Made by a program: the position numbers and the translations under genes. This document shows, piece by piece, positions 19,192-26,977 of a stretch of DNA of 64,000 nucleotides (position 1 is the first letter of the stretch; each line of letters begins with the position of its first letter). Source of the DNA: DATLNF01 sp035536235 (lineage in GTDB: Bacteria > Actinomycetota > Actinomycetes > BP-191); assembly GCA_035536235.1 (NCBI GenBank), contig DATLOQ010000004.1, positions 28,631 through 92,630 on the forward strand, written 5' to 3'. The notes below the pieces were generated by a model. It had not been told where the DNA came from. It made no database searches and saw only the letters and a program-made list of their open reading frames with translations.

Positions 19192-20577
19192 ATGACTGAC
19201 ATCCGCGACTACGTGACTCAGCACGCCGACCGGCTCTACGCCGACCTCGACGCGTGGCTGCGCATCCCCAGCATCTCCGCTGATCCTGCGCATGCCGGCG
19301 ATGTGCGGGCCAGCGCCGAGTGGGCGGCCGAGGCACTGCGTCGTACCGGGTTTCCGACCGTAGAGGTGTGGGAGACCGACGACGGGGGCCACCCGGCTGT
19401 CTACGCGGAGCGACTGGTCGGGGCCGACAAGCCGACGGTGGTCGTCTACGGCCATCACGACGTGCAGCCGGTCGATCCCTTGGAGCTGTGGGAGTCGCCG
19501 CCGTTCGAGCCGACCGTCCGCGGCGATGACCTCTTCGCGCGAGGCGCAGTCGACGACAAGGGGCAGGTGCTCTTCCACCTGCTTGGGCTCGAGGCCGCGC
19601 TCGCGTCGTACGGCGAGCTCGGCATCAACCTCAAGGTGCTCGTCGAGGGGGAGGAGGAGGTCGGCTCGCCGCACTTCGCCGCCCTGCTCAAGCGGGAGCG
19701 CGAGCGGCTGCGATGCGACGTCGTCGTCGTCAGCGACACCGGGATCTTCGACAAGGACACCCCGTCGATGTGCACGGGGATGCGGGGCCTCGTCTACTCC
19801 CAGGTCGACCTCTTCGGGCCGGAGGTCGACCTCCACTCGGGGTCGTTCGGCGGAGCCGTGCCCAACCCCGCGACCGAGATAGCCCGGCTGTGCGCCGCGC
19901 TGCATGACGACGACCGGCACGTCACCCTGCCCGGCTTCTACGACCGCGTCGTTCCGCTGTCCGATCGAGACCGTGAGCTCATGGCCGCGCTTCCGTTCGA
20001 CGAGGCGGCGTGGCTGCGCGACGCGACGTCGACGGCGACCCTGGGGGAGAGCGGCTTCACCACCCTCGAGCGGGTCGGCGCCCGGCCGACCGCCGAGGTC
20101 AACGGCATCTGGGGTGGCTACACGGGCATCGGGCAGAAGACGATCATCCCGGCCGAGGCGCACGCCAAGATCTCCTTCCGCCTGGTCGCCGACCAGGTCC
20201 CGGCGGAGGTGGAGGAGTCGTTCCGGCAGTGGGTCGCCGAGCGGGTGCCGGCTGGCTTGCGGCACGAGGTCAGGTTCATGGGCGGGGTGCGGCCGTGCCT
20301 GACGCCGCTGGACCACCCGGCTCTGCAGGCAGCCACCCGCGCCATGGAGCGGGCGTTCGGCGGTCAGATCCTCTACACCCGCGAAGGCGGCAGCGGGCCG
20401 GAGGCTGACCTGGCCGAAGTGCTCGAGGCGCCGGTGGTGTTCCTCGGCGTCGGGCTGCCTGACGACCGGATCCACTCGCCCAACGAGAAGGTCAACCTGC
20501 CCAACTTGCTGCGGGGCGCGGAGGCGGCGGCCTACCTCTGGAAGGAGCTCGCCGACGCGGACCTCGGCCGGCCGTGA
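19192..20577 (+). CDS. M20-family dipeptidase/metallopeptidase (461 aa)
   Basis: A dizinc aminopeptidase of the M20 (carnosinase/CNDP-like) type, cytoplasmic. Metal and catalytic motifs: VVYGHHDVQP near 84-93, RGAVDDKGQ with the bridging Asp near 121, EGEEEVGSPH near 152-161, DTGIF around 175, and the late REGGSGPEA with the final ligand region. A dimerisation insert lies between about 190 and 340. Length is normal for the family. The natural substrate is not predictable; such enzymes hydrolyse dipeptides and related amides. It overlaps the following small membrane gene by GTGA. Confidence 0.9.
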   Translation: MTDIRDYVTQHADRLYADLDAWLRIPSISADPAHAGDVRASAEWAAEALRRTGFPTVEVWETDDGGHPAVYAERLVGADKPTVVVYGHHDVQPVDPLELWESPPFEPTVRGDDLFARGAVDDKGQVLFHLLGLEAALASYGELGINLKVLVEGEEEVGSPHFAALLKRERERLRCDVVVVSDTGIFDKDTPSMCTGMRGLVYSQVDLFGPEVDLHSGSFGGAVPNPATEIARLCAALHDDDRHVTLPGFYDRVVPLSDRDRELMAALPFDEAAWLRDATSTATLGESGFTTLERVGARPTAEVNGIWGGYTGIGQKTIIPAEAHAKISFRLVADQVPAEVEESFRQWVAERVPAGLRHEVRFMGGVRPCLTPLDHPALQAATRAMERAFGGQILYTREGGSGPEADLAEVLEAPVVFLGVGLPDDRIHSPNEKVNLPNLLRGAEAAAYLWKELADADLGRP

Positions 20578-20801
20578 GGGGATCGACGGTCTCGTCGATC
20601 CGCCGCGCCGGGGCGTTGGTGCTCGCAGTGTTCGCGGTGGTGGCCGGGGTCAACACGGCCTTCGTCGCGGCGTACGCAGTCGACCGCGGCCGACTCGCCG
20701 GTCCAGTAGGCCTCGCGGCCGGCGCGGGTGTCGTGATCACCGGTGCTCTGGTCTGGTCGGCCGTGCACCTCTGGAGTCGCCACGACGTGATCGAAGGCTG
20801 A
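20574..20801 (+). CDS. Small membrane protein, two transmembrane helices (75 aa)
   Basis: Starts at GTG 20574, overlapping the peptidase stop (GTGA), so it is translated with the peptidase. Two hydrophobic helices, GALVLAVFAVVAGVNTAFVA and GLAAGAGVVITGALVWSAV, are joined by a short basic loop. No known family recognised. Coupling suggests a link to the peptidase, though this arrangement also occurs by genome compaction. Confidence 0.6.
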   Translation: MRGSTVSSIRRAGALVLAVFAVVAGVNTAFVAAYAVDRGRLAGPVGLAAGAGVVITGALVWSAVHLWSRHDVIEG

Positions 20802-20830
20802 GTACTAGGCGCCGGGTCAGCCGGATGCGG

Positions 20831-21664
20831 CTAGCGGGCCAGCTCGGGGGGGAGCTCCGTGGTCGGGTCGGTCACGGACTGCACCACCTGGCGGGCTAGG
20901 TCGTGCACCCGAGTGCCGCCGCGACGGGCTACTTTGCGCAGGATCTCGAAGGCCTCACGAGGCGGCGCAGATACGCGTTCGGCCAGAACACCGATGGCCT
21001 GCTCGACGACGACGCGTGCAGCGAGGGCATGCTCGAGCTGGACGACGGACGCCCGCAGCCGCTCGACCTCGGACAGCTCGCCCGCGGTGCGCTCGGGCCG
21101 GCCGGTCAGCGCCAGGTCGTCGGCGAGCAGGTCCGCGAGGACCATGGCACTCGTCAGCGACGACTCGTGCTCGGTGTCGCCCACCGCCCAGCCGTGCGGC
21201 GTACGGCGGACCGAGACGGCGCCTTGCTCGGGGACTGCTGCCAGATGTGCGGCGACGATGCCGGCCAGCTCGGTGAGCACGCCGATCACGTGATCGTCGA
21301 CCTCTACGCAGCCGTGGTCGACCCCGCACAGGGTGCCGATGACGTGGCCCTCGACATCGCGGATGGGCACCCCGACGTACGACATCACGCCGAACTTGTG
21401 ATGCGCCGGCGTGTCCAGGTAGGCGGGGTCCCTTCCGGCGTCCGACGTCGACGGCGCCGCCCCGTCGAGCATCCGGCGGCAGAAGGTGGCAGAGAAGTCG
21501 ATGGCGAATCCCTCGGCGATGCCCGGCCACGTCCCGGCCACCCGCTCGAAGCGATAGGCCGCCTCATCGATCGTGCCGATGAAGACCACTTCCATGTCGA
21601 GGAGGGTTGCGGCGCACGACAGTGCGGCGTCGATCACCTCGTCATACAGGGCGGCGGCGCGCAT
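20831..21664 (-). CDS. GAF-ANTAR transcription antitermination regulator (277 aa)
   Basis: An N-terminal GAF sensor (about 5-155, with SYVGVPIRDVEGHVIGTLCG) is joined to a C-terminal ANTAR RNA-binding domain (about 205-265). The ANTAR helices read LEHALAARVVVEQAIGVLAE followed by PREAFEILRKVARR. ANTAR proteins bind dual-hairpin RNA and prevent termination in response to the sensor. GGAGAGGA precedes ATG 21664. The target RNAs are not visible nearby: I see no tandem hexaloop hairpins close to this gene. The ligand is unknown. Confidence 0.85.
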   Translation of the reverse strand: MRAAALYDEVIDAALSCAATLLDMEVVFIGTIDEAAYRFERVAGTWPGIAEGFAIDFSATFCRRMLDGAAPSTSDAGRDPAYLDTPAHHKFGVMSYVGVPIRDVEGHVIGTLCGVDHGCVEVDDHVIGVLTELAGIVAAHLAAVPEQGAVSVRRTPHGWAVGDTEHESSLTSAMVLADLLADDLALTGRPERTAGELSEVERLRASVVQLEHALAARVVVEQAIGVLAERVSAPPREAFEILRKVARRGGTRVHDLARQVVQSVTDPTTELPPELAR

Positions 21665-21758
21665 GGGGGGATCCTCTCCGGTGGGGCTGGCCCATCGTGG
21701 CGCACTCTGAGCCCAGGCGGAAGTCGGGCAGCTGCTGACGACTGTCCGCGGCCGTGGG

Positions 21759-22004
21759 CTAGGCCACGCACGCCCGGATCTGGGCCGGTGTCGGGTTGGT
21801 CAGTGCGGTGCCGTCCGGGAAGAGCACCGTCGGGACCGTGCGGTTGCCGCCGTTGACCGTCATGACGAAGTCGGCTGCCTCCGGGTCGGTCTCGATGTTG
21901 ACCTCCCGGTACGGCAGGGACTCGCCGTCCAGGAAGCGCTTGAGCCGCACGCAGTAGCCACACCACGTCGTGGTGTACATGACCAGCTCACCGTCGCGGT
22001 CCAC
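21759..22004 (-). CDS. mrx1: Mycoredoxin (81 aa)
   Basis: A glutaredoxin-like protein that reduces mycothiol mixed disulfides. The CGYC active site is at residues 15-18 (TTTWCGYCVRLK); cis-Pro is in NRTVPTVLFPDG. Length and motifs match mycoredoxin-1. Start GTG 22004 has AGGAG 7 bases upstream; an ATG at 22008 is out of frame. It lies head-to-head with uvrD2, as in mycobacteria where mrx1 (Rv3198A) neighbours uvrD2. Confidence 0.9.
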   Translation of the reverse strand: MDRDGELVMYTTTWCGYCVRLKRFLDGESLPYREVNIETDPEAADFVMTVNGGNRTVPTVLFPDGTALTNPTPAQIRACVA

Positions 22005-22112
22005 TCATTGGCTCCTCACAGGTCGACGTAGGGGGCAACCTCGCCTCCGCTGGATTTCATCCCCCGCTGGTCATCCGCGAACCCCTCCGTCGGCGGCGAC
22101 TGGGAGACTGCT

Positions 22113-24182
22113 GTGGTGACGGCCGGCCGAATACTCGATGCCCTCGATCCTGAGCAGCGGACTGCCGTCCTGGCTCCCTGCGGTCCGGTCTGCATCGTGG
22201 CCGGCGCGGGCACCGGCAAGACCCGCACCATCACGCATCGGGTGGCCCATCTCGTGGCGACCGAGGCCGTGGCCCCGCAGCACGTGCTGTGCGTCACGTT
22301 CACGGCGAGGGCGGCTGGTGAGCTGCGCGGGCGGCTGCGAGCGCTCGCCGGTCGAGGCTCAGGGGTGGAGCGGGTGCAGGCGCGCACGTTCCACGCCGCG
22401 GCGCTGCGCCAGCTCACCTACTTCTGGCCCCGGGCCGTCGGCGGTGCGATGCCGTCGCTGCTCGACAACAAGTTCGGTCTCGTCTCGGCCGCCGCGGGAC
22501 GCAGCGGCCTGCGGGTGAGCAACGCCGAGGTGCGCGATCTCATCGGAGAGATCGAGTGGGCGAAAGCTCGGATGTTCTCCGCTGAGCAGTACGCCGCTGC
22601 TGCCACGGCGGCCGGTCGGGAGTCGCCCTGGCCGGTCGAGGAGGTGGCGGCGGTCTATGCGGCGTACGAGGACGCAAAGAGCCGCAACGGCCTGCACGAC
22701 TTCGACGACCTGCTGCTGCTCACCGCAGGTGTGATCGAGACGCACGAGGACATCGCTGACGAGGTCCACGCGCGCTATCGGCACCTCGTCGTCGACGAGT
22801 ACCAGGACGTCAACCCGCTGCAGCAGCGCCTGCTCGACGCCTGGCTCGGCGGACGAGACGACCTCTGCGTGGTCGGCGACGACGACCAGACGATCTACTC
22901 GTTCACCGGCGCCGACCGCGGACACCTGCTCCAGTTTCCCCGGCGCTTCCCGGGCGCCACCGTCGTACGCCTGGTGCGGGACTACCGATCGACTCCCCAG
23001 GTCGTCGAGCTGGCCAACCGGGTGATCGCCGGCGACACCACGCGTCGCGGCCCGGCGAAGACCCTCGTCGCCCAGCAGCCAGCTGGCCCCGCACCGCTTT
23101 TCGCCGAGCACGGCTCCGAGCCGGAGGAGGCCCGGTGGGTGACCGCCCAGGTGAGGGCGCTGGTCGATGCCGGCACACCGCTGTCCGAGGTCGCCGTGCT
23201 CTACCGCGTCAACGCGCAGTCGCAGGCCTACGAGGCCGCGCTGGCGGCTGCGGGCGTGCCCTACCTCGTCCGCGGCGGGGAGCGCTTCTTCGAGCGGCGC
23301 GAGGTGCGCGAGGCGGTGGCCGCCCTGCGGGGAGCAGCGCGGGTCGATGAGCCGGAGCCGCTGCTGCAGCGCGTGCATGCGGCACTGAAGGAGCGTCTTG
23401 ACTGGCGGCCCGACGGGGCGCCGTCCGGCGCCGGTGCTGCCCGGGACCGTTGGGATGCCCTCGCCGCGATCGTCGGCATCGCTGCGGATCTCGCCAACGG
23501 CGACCCCACGGCCGGCCTCGCGGTCTTCGTCGCGGAGCTCGACCAGCGCATCGCTGACCAGCACGCGCCGGCGGTCGCCGGGGTCACCTTGGCGTCGTTG
23601 CACGCGGCCAAGGGCCTGGAGTGGGACGCAGTGTTCCTGGTCGGTTTGGCGGACGGCACCATGCCGATCCAGCACGCGACAACCCCGGAGCAGGTCGCCG
23701 AGGAGCGCCGGCTGCTGTACGTCGGCATCACGCGGGCCCGTCGGCATCTCGGCCTGAGCTGGGCGCTGGCCCGGGCGGAGGGCGGTCGCCGCACCCGTTC
23801 GCGCAGCCGATTCCTGGACGGGCTGGCCGGCGCGCCGGAGCGCGTGGTGGCAGAGCGCAGCGGGCGACCTCGTCGCACGGTCGCCCAGTGCCGAGTCTGC
23901 AGTGCTCCGCTGCGGGACGCGGCTGCGCGACATCTGCGCCGGTGCGCCGACTGCCCGGCCACGATGGACGAGGCGCTGTTCGAACGACTGCGGGACTGGC
24001 GCAAGGGTCGAGCCGGCGAGCTCGGGCAGCCGGCGTACTGCGTGTTCACCGACCTGACGCTGACGGCCATCGCGGAGGGGCGACCGACCTCAGTGGACGA
24101 GCTGGCCGCGATACCCGGGGTCGGGCCGACCAAGCTGGACAAGTTCGGCCAAGAAGTCCTGGCTTTGGTCTCGAATGAATAA
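22113..24182 (+). CDS. uvrD2: UvrD2 superfamily I DNA helicase with zinc motif and HRDC domain (689 aa)
   Basis: An ATP-dependent 3'-5' DNA helicase of repair and replication. Walker A GAGTGKTRT near 31, Walker B VVDEYQDVNP near 228, GDDDQTIYSF, SLHAAKGLEWD and YVGITRARRH are all present. The hallmark of UvrD2 is the tetracysteine CxxC-x14-CxxC near 593-614 (CRVCSAPL and CADC) leading to a C-terminal HRDC domain (GRPTSVDELAAIPGVGPTK). Length is close to the about 700 residues of mycobacterial UvrD2, which is essential there. Start GTG 22113 has GGGAG 6 bases upstream; GTG 22116 is equivalent. Confidence 0.93.
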   Translation: MVTAGRILDALDPEQRTAVLAPCGPVCIVAGAGTGKTRTITHRVAHLVATEAVAPQHVLCVTFTARAAGELRGRLRALAGRGSGVERVQARTFHAAALRQLTYFWPRAVGGAMPSLLDNKFGLVSAAAGRSGLRVSNAEVRDLIGEIEWAKARMFSAEQYAAAATAAGRESPWPVEEVAAVYAAYEDAKSRNGLHDFDDLLLLTAGVIETHEDIADEVHARYRHLVVDEYQDVNPLQQRLLDAWLGGRDDLCVVGDDDQTIYSFTGADRGHLLQFPRRFPGATVVRLVRDYRSTPQVVELANRVIAGDTTRRGPAKTLVAQQPAGPAPLFAEHGSEPEEARWVTAQVRALVDAGTPLSEVAVLYRVNAQSQAYEAALAAAGVPYLVRGGERFFERREVREAVAALRGAARVDEPEPLLQRVHAALKERLDWRPDGAPSGAGAARDRWDALAAIVGIAADLANGDPTAGLAVFVAELDQRIADQHAPAVAGVTLASLHAAKGLEWDAVFLVGLADGTMPIQHATTPEQVAEERRLLYVGITRARRHLGLSWALARAEGGRRTRSRSRFLDGLAGAPERVVAERSGRPRRTVAQCRVCSAPLRDAAARHLRRCADCPATMDEALFERLRDWRKGRAGELGQPAYCVFTDLTLTAIAEGRPTSVDELAAIPGVGPTKLDKFGQEVLALVSNE

Positions 24183-24208
24183 AAACTGTCGGCTACGCGA
24201 TAAATCAC

Positions 24209-24237
24209 TTGCGGCTTTCCGGCGGGGCCCCTAACCT
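24209..24237 (+). promoter_or_regulatory. whiB7 promoter (-35 TTGCGG, -10 TAACCT)
   Basis: TTGCGG (24209-24214) and TAACCT (24232-24237) are separated by exactly 17 bases. An AT-rich patch (GATAAATCA, 24200-24208) abuts the -35, and AATAAAAA lies just upstream. An AT-rich block next to the -35 is the known feature through which WhiB7, bound to the principal sigma factor, activates its own promoter. Transcription should start near 24244, giving a leader of about 455 bases. Confidence 0.65.
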
Positions 24238-24317
24238 CGCGCCAGCGCTGGCCGAGTGGTCAGACCGGGTCGGCTGCCAACGACTCGACAAGAGCTAGTC
24301 CGGAAGGGAGGTGCCCC

Positions 24318-24560
24318 ATGCGCAGGACCTACGTCGATACCGCGGCCGCCATCGGTCGTGGGCTTCGTGCTGCTCTCTCGCTGGGTTGCCTCTCGAACGA
24401 GAGCGCTCGCACCCGCACGCTCTCGCCCACGACCCTGCACCCGGCCGCCGATGTCGCGGCCATCCCGGCGACGACCGGTTTCGCGTTTGCCGTCACGGGC
24501 GCGAATGCCATGAAGCGCACGGGGACCCATCCGCCTCAAGAGCTGGCGGCTCTGCTCTGA
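24318..24560 (+). CDS. whiB7 leader upstream ORF (80 codons)
   Basis: An ORF inside the whiB7 leader with a strong ribosome binding site (GGGAGG, 6 bases before ATG 24318). It encodes MRRTYVDTAAAIGRGLRAAL and ends CTG CTC TGA at 24560, inside a stem-loop that precedes the terminator. The peptide resembles no protein I know. Translation of a leader ORF is known to control whiB7/wblC readthrough when ribosomes are slowed by antibiotics. The regulatory role here is inferred from position and RNA folding, so the product itself may be dispensable. Confidence 0.6.
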   Translation: MRRTYVDTAAAIGRGLRAALSLGCLSNESARTRTLSPTTLHPAADVAAIPATTGFAFAVTGANAMKRTGTHPPQELAALL

Positions 24561-24566
24561 CAGAGC
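24552..24566 (+). promoter_or_regulatory. Leader stem-loop across the upstream-ORF stop
   Basis: CTGCTCT and AGAGCA with loop GAC form a short hairpin, TGCTCT (24553-24558) with AGAGCA (24561-24566). It contains the TGA of the upstream ORF, so a ribosome at the stop would melt it. GGCGG (24545-24549) and CCGCC (24574-24578) can extend the base. Confidence 0.4.
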
Positions 24567-24570
24567 ATTG

Positions 24571-24590
24571 CCACCGCCTTGAGGCCGTGG
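24571..24590 (+). promoter_or_regulatory. Putative antiterminator hairpin of whiB7 leader
   Basis: CCAC (24571-24574) pairs with GTGG (24587-24590), and GCC with GGC around loop TTGA, with one C-C mismatch. It uses the 5' arm of the terminator stem at 24583-24595, so the two structures exclude each other, as expected of attenuation. Confidence 0.4.
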
Positions 24591-24624
24591 ATCCCTTACC
24601 GGGATCCACGGCCTTTCTGTTTGT
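24582..24624 (+). terminator. Intrinsic terminator in the whiB7 leader (attenuator)
   Basis: A 14-bp perfect stem (AGGCCGTGGATCCC with its complement at 24601-24614), loop TTACC, then TTTCTGTTTGT. It lies upstream of whiB7 and downstream of the leader ORF, so it ends transcription before the gene unless it is prevented from folding. Confidence 0.85.
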
Positions 24625-24699
24625 CCGGCCCATTCGCCCTCCATCCCATCCACTCCGATCCGCAATCTGCATTCCATCGCTGCCTGAGGGGTGAACGAC

Positions 24700-24978
24700 A
24701 TGTTGGACCTGTTCGCGGTCGACTTACCTGACGACGTCGAGGCATCGGACCTGCCGTGCTTTCGCACGGAGCCGGACCTCTTCTTCGCCGAGTCGCCCGC
24801 TGACGTCGAGCTCGCCAAGGCGTTGTGCGTCGACTGCCCGATCCGGGCGACCTGCCTCGCCGGGGCCGTGGAGCGCCGGGAGCCGTGGGGCGTCTGGGGC
24901 GGCCAGCTGTTCGTCCAGGGCGCCATCGTCGCGCGCAAGCGGCCCCGCGGTCGCCCGCGAAAAGAAGTCGCCGCGTGA
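24700..24978 (+). CDS. whiB7: WhiB7 antibiotic-response transcription regulator (92 aa)
   Basis: A 4Fe-4S Wbl protein that binds the principal sigma factor and activates intrinsic antibiotic resistance and redox genes. Cluster ligands C20, C43, C46 and C52 (LPCF, CVDCPIRATC), the turn GVWGG at 64-68, and a C-terminal AT-hook RPRGRPRK at 81-88, the mark of WhiB7 among Wbl proteins. ATG 24700 is chosen over GTG 24691 because GAGGGG sits 8 bases upstream. Located directly downstream of uvrD2, as in mycobacteria. Controlled by its own promoter and the attenuator in the leader. Confidence 0.95.
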   Translation: MLDLFAVDLPDDVEASDLPCFRTEPDLFFAESPADVELAKALCVDCPIRATCLAGAVERREPWGVWGGQLFVQGAIVARKRPRGRPRKEVAA

Positions 24979-25021
24979 GCGTCGAATCCATGAGCCACAC
25001 CACAGTGAGAGGAACACCGTC

Positions 25022-25195
25022 ATGAACCTGATCCACGAGGAGCTGGCCCGCACCCATCAGCGGGCGCTGCTCCGGGACGCCGAAGTGCAACGGGTTGCGT
25101 TGCGACTCGCCCTGGCTCGGCGCTGGGCGCGCCGCGCCGAGGCGGCCGGCCGGCGAGCCCGGGCGGCAGCCAACGCGGTCGCCGAGATCGCGTGA
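25022..25195 (+). CDS. Small basic helical protein downstream of whiB7 (57 aa)
   Basis: ATG 25022 is preceded by GAGAGGA at good spacing. The product, starting MNLIHEELARTHQRALL, is rich in Ala and Arg (RRWARRAEAAGRRARAAANA) and should be one long amphipathic helix. No known domain. It ends 50 bases before the terminator at 25249 and probably shares the whiB7 transcript. Similar short basic ORFs with an N-terminal EELAR-H pattern are common in actinobacteria and have no assigned role. Confidence 0.6.
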   Translation: MNLIHEELARTHQRALLRDAEVQRVALRLALARRWARRAEAAGRRARAAANAVAEIA

Positions 25196-25248
25196 GCGGC
25201 CCGACAGCAGCGCAACCAGCTTTCCCAGCCTCACCAGCGCCAACCGGA

Positions 25249-25287
25249 GCCCCCGGTGCCCTTCCCCGGCACCGGGGGCTTCGTCGT
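25249..25287 (+). terminator. Terminator after the whiB7 unit
   Basis: A 12-bp perfect stem (GCCCCCGGTGCC at 25249-25260, complement at 25268-25279), loop CTTCCCC, followed by TTCGTCGT. The 3' arm and tail recur near 40520-40534. Confidence 0.75.
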
Positions 25288-25344
25288 ACCGCCGAGCACC
25301 CGGGTTAGGCTCAGCCCCCGCCGTAGACGCTGTGAAGGAGCTCC

Positions 25345-26856
25345 GTGCCGCTGCCCGACCGGGTTCTCGAGGTCTCTGGCGAACCGGCCGGACTCGCGCC
25401 AACGCAGGAGCTGCGCCAGCGTGCGCTCGCCGTGCTCCTCGCGCCCGGTGTGGGGCACATCGTGGACCTCGTCGCTTACGCCGACGGCGATGTCATCGAG
25501 GTCGCCAATGCCGACGGCTCGACGGCTTTCGACCGCTCGGCGCCGCACGCCGTACGACGAGTCACCGGCCGCGACCCGATCGCGCGGCAGGATCCACTCG
25601 CCTTCGCCAGGCTGGCCGATGAGCCAGTCGCTCCGGCGAACGCCGCGAACTCCTACCCGTTCGCCCGCGAGCGGCTGGCGGGCCTCTTCGAGCACCCGGC
25701 CGCCCCTGATCTCGCCGTGGTGCACACCGCGGGCCATTACTGGCCGGAGCGCGGCGGCCATCTCGGTGAGCACGGCTCTCTCGACGTCGTGCAGTCGCGT
25801 GCGCCTCTGGTGCTGTCTGGCGCTGGAGTCGTGGAGCGCGGTCTGCTCGACCGAGCGGCGCGGACGCCGGATGTCGGCGCCACACTGCTGCACGCCGCCG
25901 GGGTCGACACCGATGACAACGGCGGGCACCACGCTCGGCAGACCGGTGCGTCCCTCGACGATCTGGTCGCTGCAGGAGCCAAGCACGTCGTCGGGCTGCT
26001 GTGGGACGGCTGCAACAGCAACGACCTCTACGCCCTCGCCGCCTCGGGCGAGCTGCCCGCCGTGGCGAGACTGCTCGCACGAGGCTGCGCCCTGCGTGGC
26101 GGAGCGATCGCCGAGTTCCCGAGCGTCACACTCGTCAACCACACGTCGGCGCTCACCGGATGCGGCCCGGGCCGCCACGGGATCCTGAACAACGCCTTCT
26201 ACGACAGACGCTCCGCCGAGCGCGTCGTACCCAACGACTCCTCGACGTGGCACCGGGCCTGCGAGTGGCTCGAGCCGGACGTCGAGACCGTGTTCGAGAC
26301 GATGGCTCGCGCCCGGCCCGGTGCGATGACGGCGTGCGTCAACGAGCCGATCGACCGGGGCGCGACGTACTCGACGTTCGGGCTGGTGCGCGCCCGGGGT
26401 CATTCCGACGGGGCCAAGAGCCTGGGCAGCGAGCTGCCCGACCCGACCGTTGACCCGCATGCGTCGGCTGAGCAGGTGGCCGCCGATCCCGGCTACGCCT
26501 GGGGTACGTCGGTGGACGCGACCGGCTTGGCGCAGGTGCTGGGCCTGTGGGCCGAGCCGGCGACGCGGCCCGCGATGATGTGGTGGAACACCACGCTCAC
26601 CGACACGGCGCACCACCTCGGCGGCCCGCACTCGGCGGTGGCGCGCGCGTCGATGCGGGACGCCGACCGCCGTCTTGGCGTGTTCCTCGACCTGCTCGAA
26701 TCGACGGGTACGGCGGACGACACGTTCGTCCTGCTCACCAGCGATCACGGCTCCGAGGCGGCTGACCCGACCTGCTTGGGAGACTGGGACGCCGCGCTGA
26801 CTGCGGCCGGCATCCCCTTTCGAGACGAGGCCTACGGCTTCCTCTACCTCGGCTGA
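25345..26856 (+). CDS. Alkaline phosphatase-superfamily phosphodiesterase (503 aa)
   Basis: A type I phosphodiesterase/nucleotide pyrophosphatase-fold enzyme. The nucleophile segment is FPSVTLVNHTSALTGCGPGR with a catalytic Thr; the preceding metal Asp lies in GLLWDGCNSN, and later ligands in NTTLTDTAHHLGG and TSDHGSE. Residues 1-190 form an extra N-terminal domain seen in few relatives, containing NANS and HTAGHYWPERGGH. No signal peptide, so the enzyme is probably cytoplasmic; the substrate is unknown. Start GTG 25345 with AAGGAG 4-9 bases upstream. Confidence 0.82.
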   Translation: MPLPDRVLEVSGEPAGLAPTQELRQRALAVLLAPGVGHIVDLVAYADGDVIEVANADGSTAFDRSAPHAVRRVTGRDPIARQDPLAFARLADEPVAPANAANSYPFARERLAGLFEHPAAPDLAVVHTAGHYWPERGGHLGEHGSLDVVQSRAPLVLSGAGVVERGLLDRAARTPDVGATLLHAAGVDTDDNGGHHARQTGASLDDLVAAGAKHVVGLLWDGCNSNDLYALAASGELPAVARLLARGCALRGGAIAEFPSVTLVNHTSALTGCGPGRHGILNNAFYDRRSAERVVPNDSSTWHRACEWLEPDVETVFETMARARPGAMTACVNEPIDRGATYSTFGLVRARGHSDGAKSLGSELPDPTVDPHASAEQVAADPGYAWGTSVDATGLAQVLGLWAEPATRPAMMWWNTTLTDTAHHLGGPHSAVARASMRDADRRLGVFLDLLESTGTADDTFVLLTSDHGSEAADPTCLGDWDAALTAAGIPFRDEAYGFLYLG

Positions 26857-26977
26857 TCCGACAACCTCCGGACCGGGGCATCTCCTTTCTCCTGCTCGAC
26901 CAAGGCGGCCGTCGCGGTTCGTGCGTTGGAACGAGTGACGGTAGTTCGGTTCGGGTCAGACCAGACCGCGACGACGT

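Noticed and set aside
24311..24694. 127-codon alternative frame in the whiB7 leader
   Set aside because: Its ATG sits at the edge of the ribosome binding site of the 24318 ORF, and it would run through the terminator hairpin; the 24318 ORF has the proper spacing.
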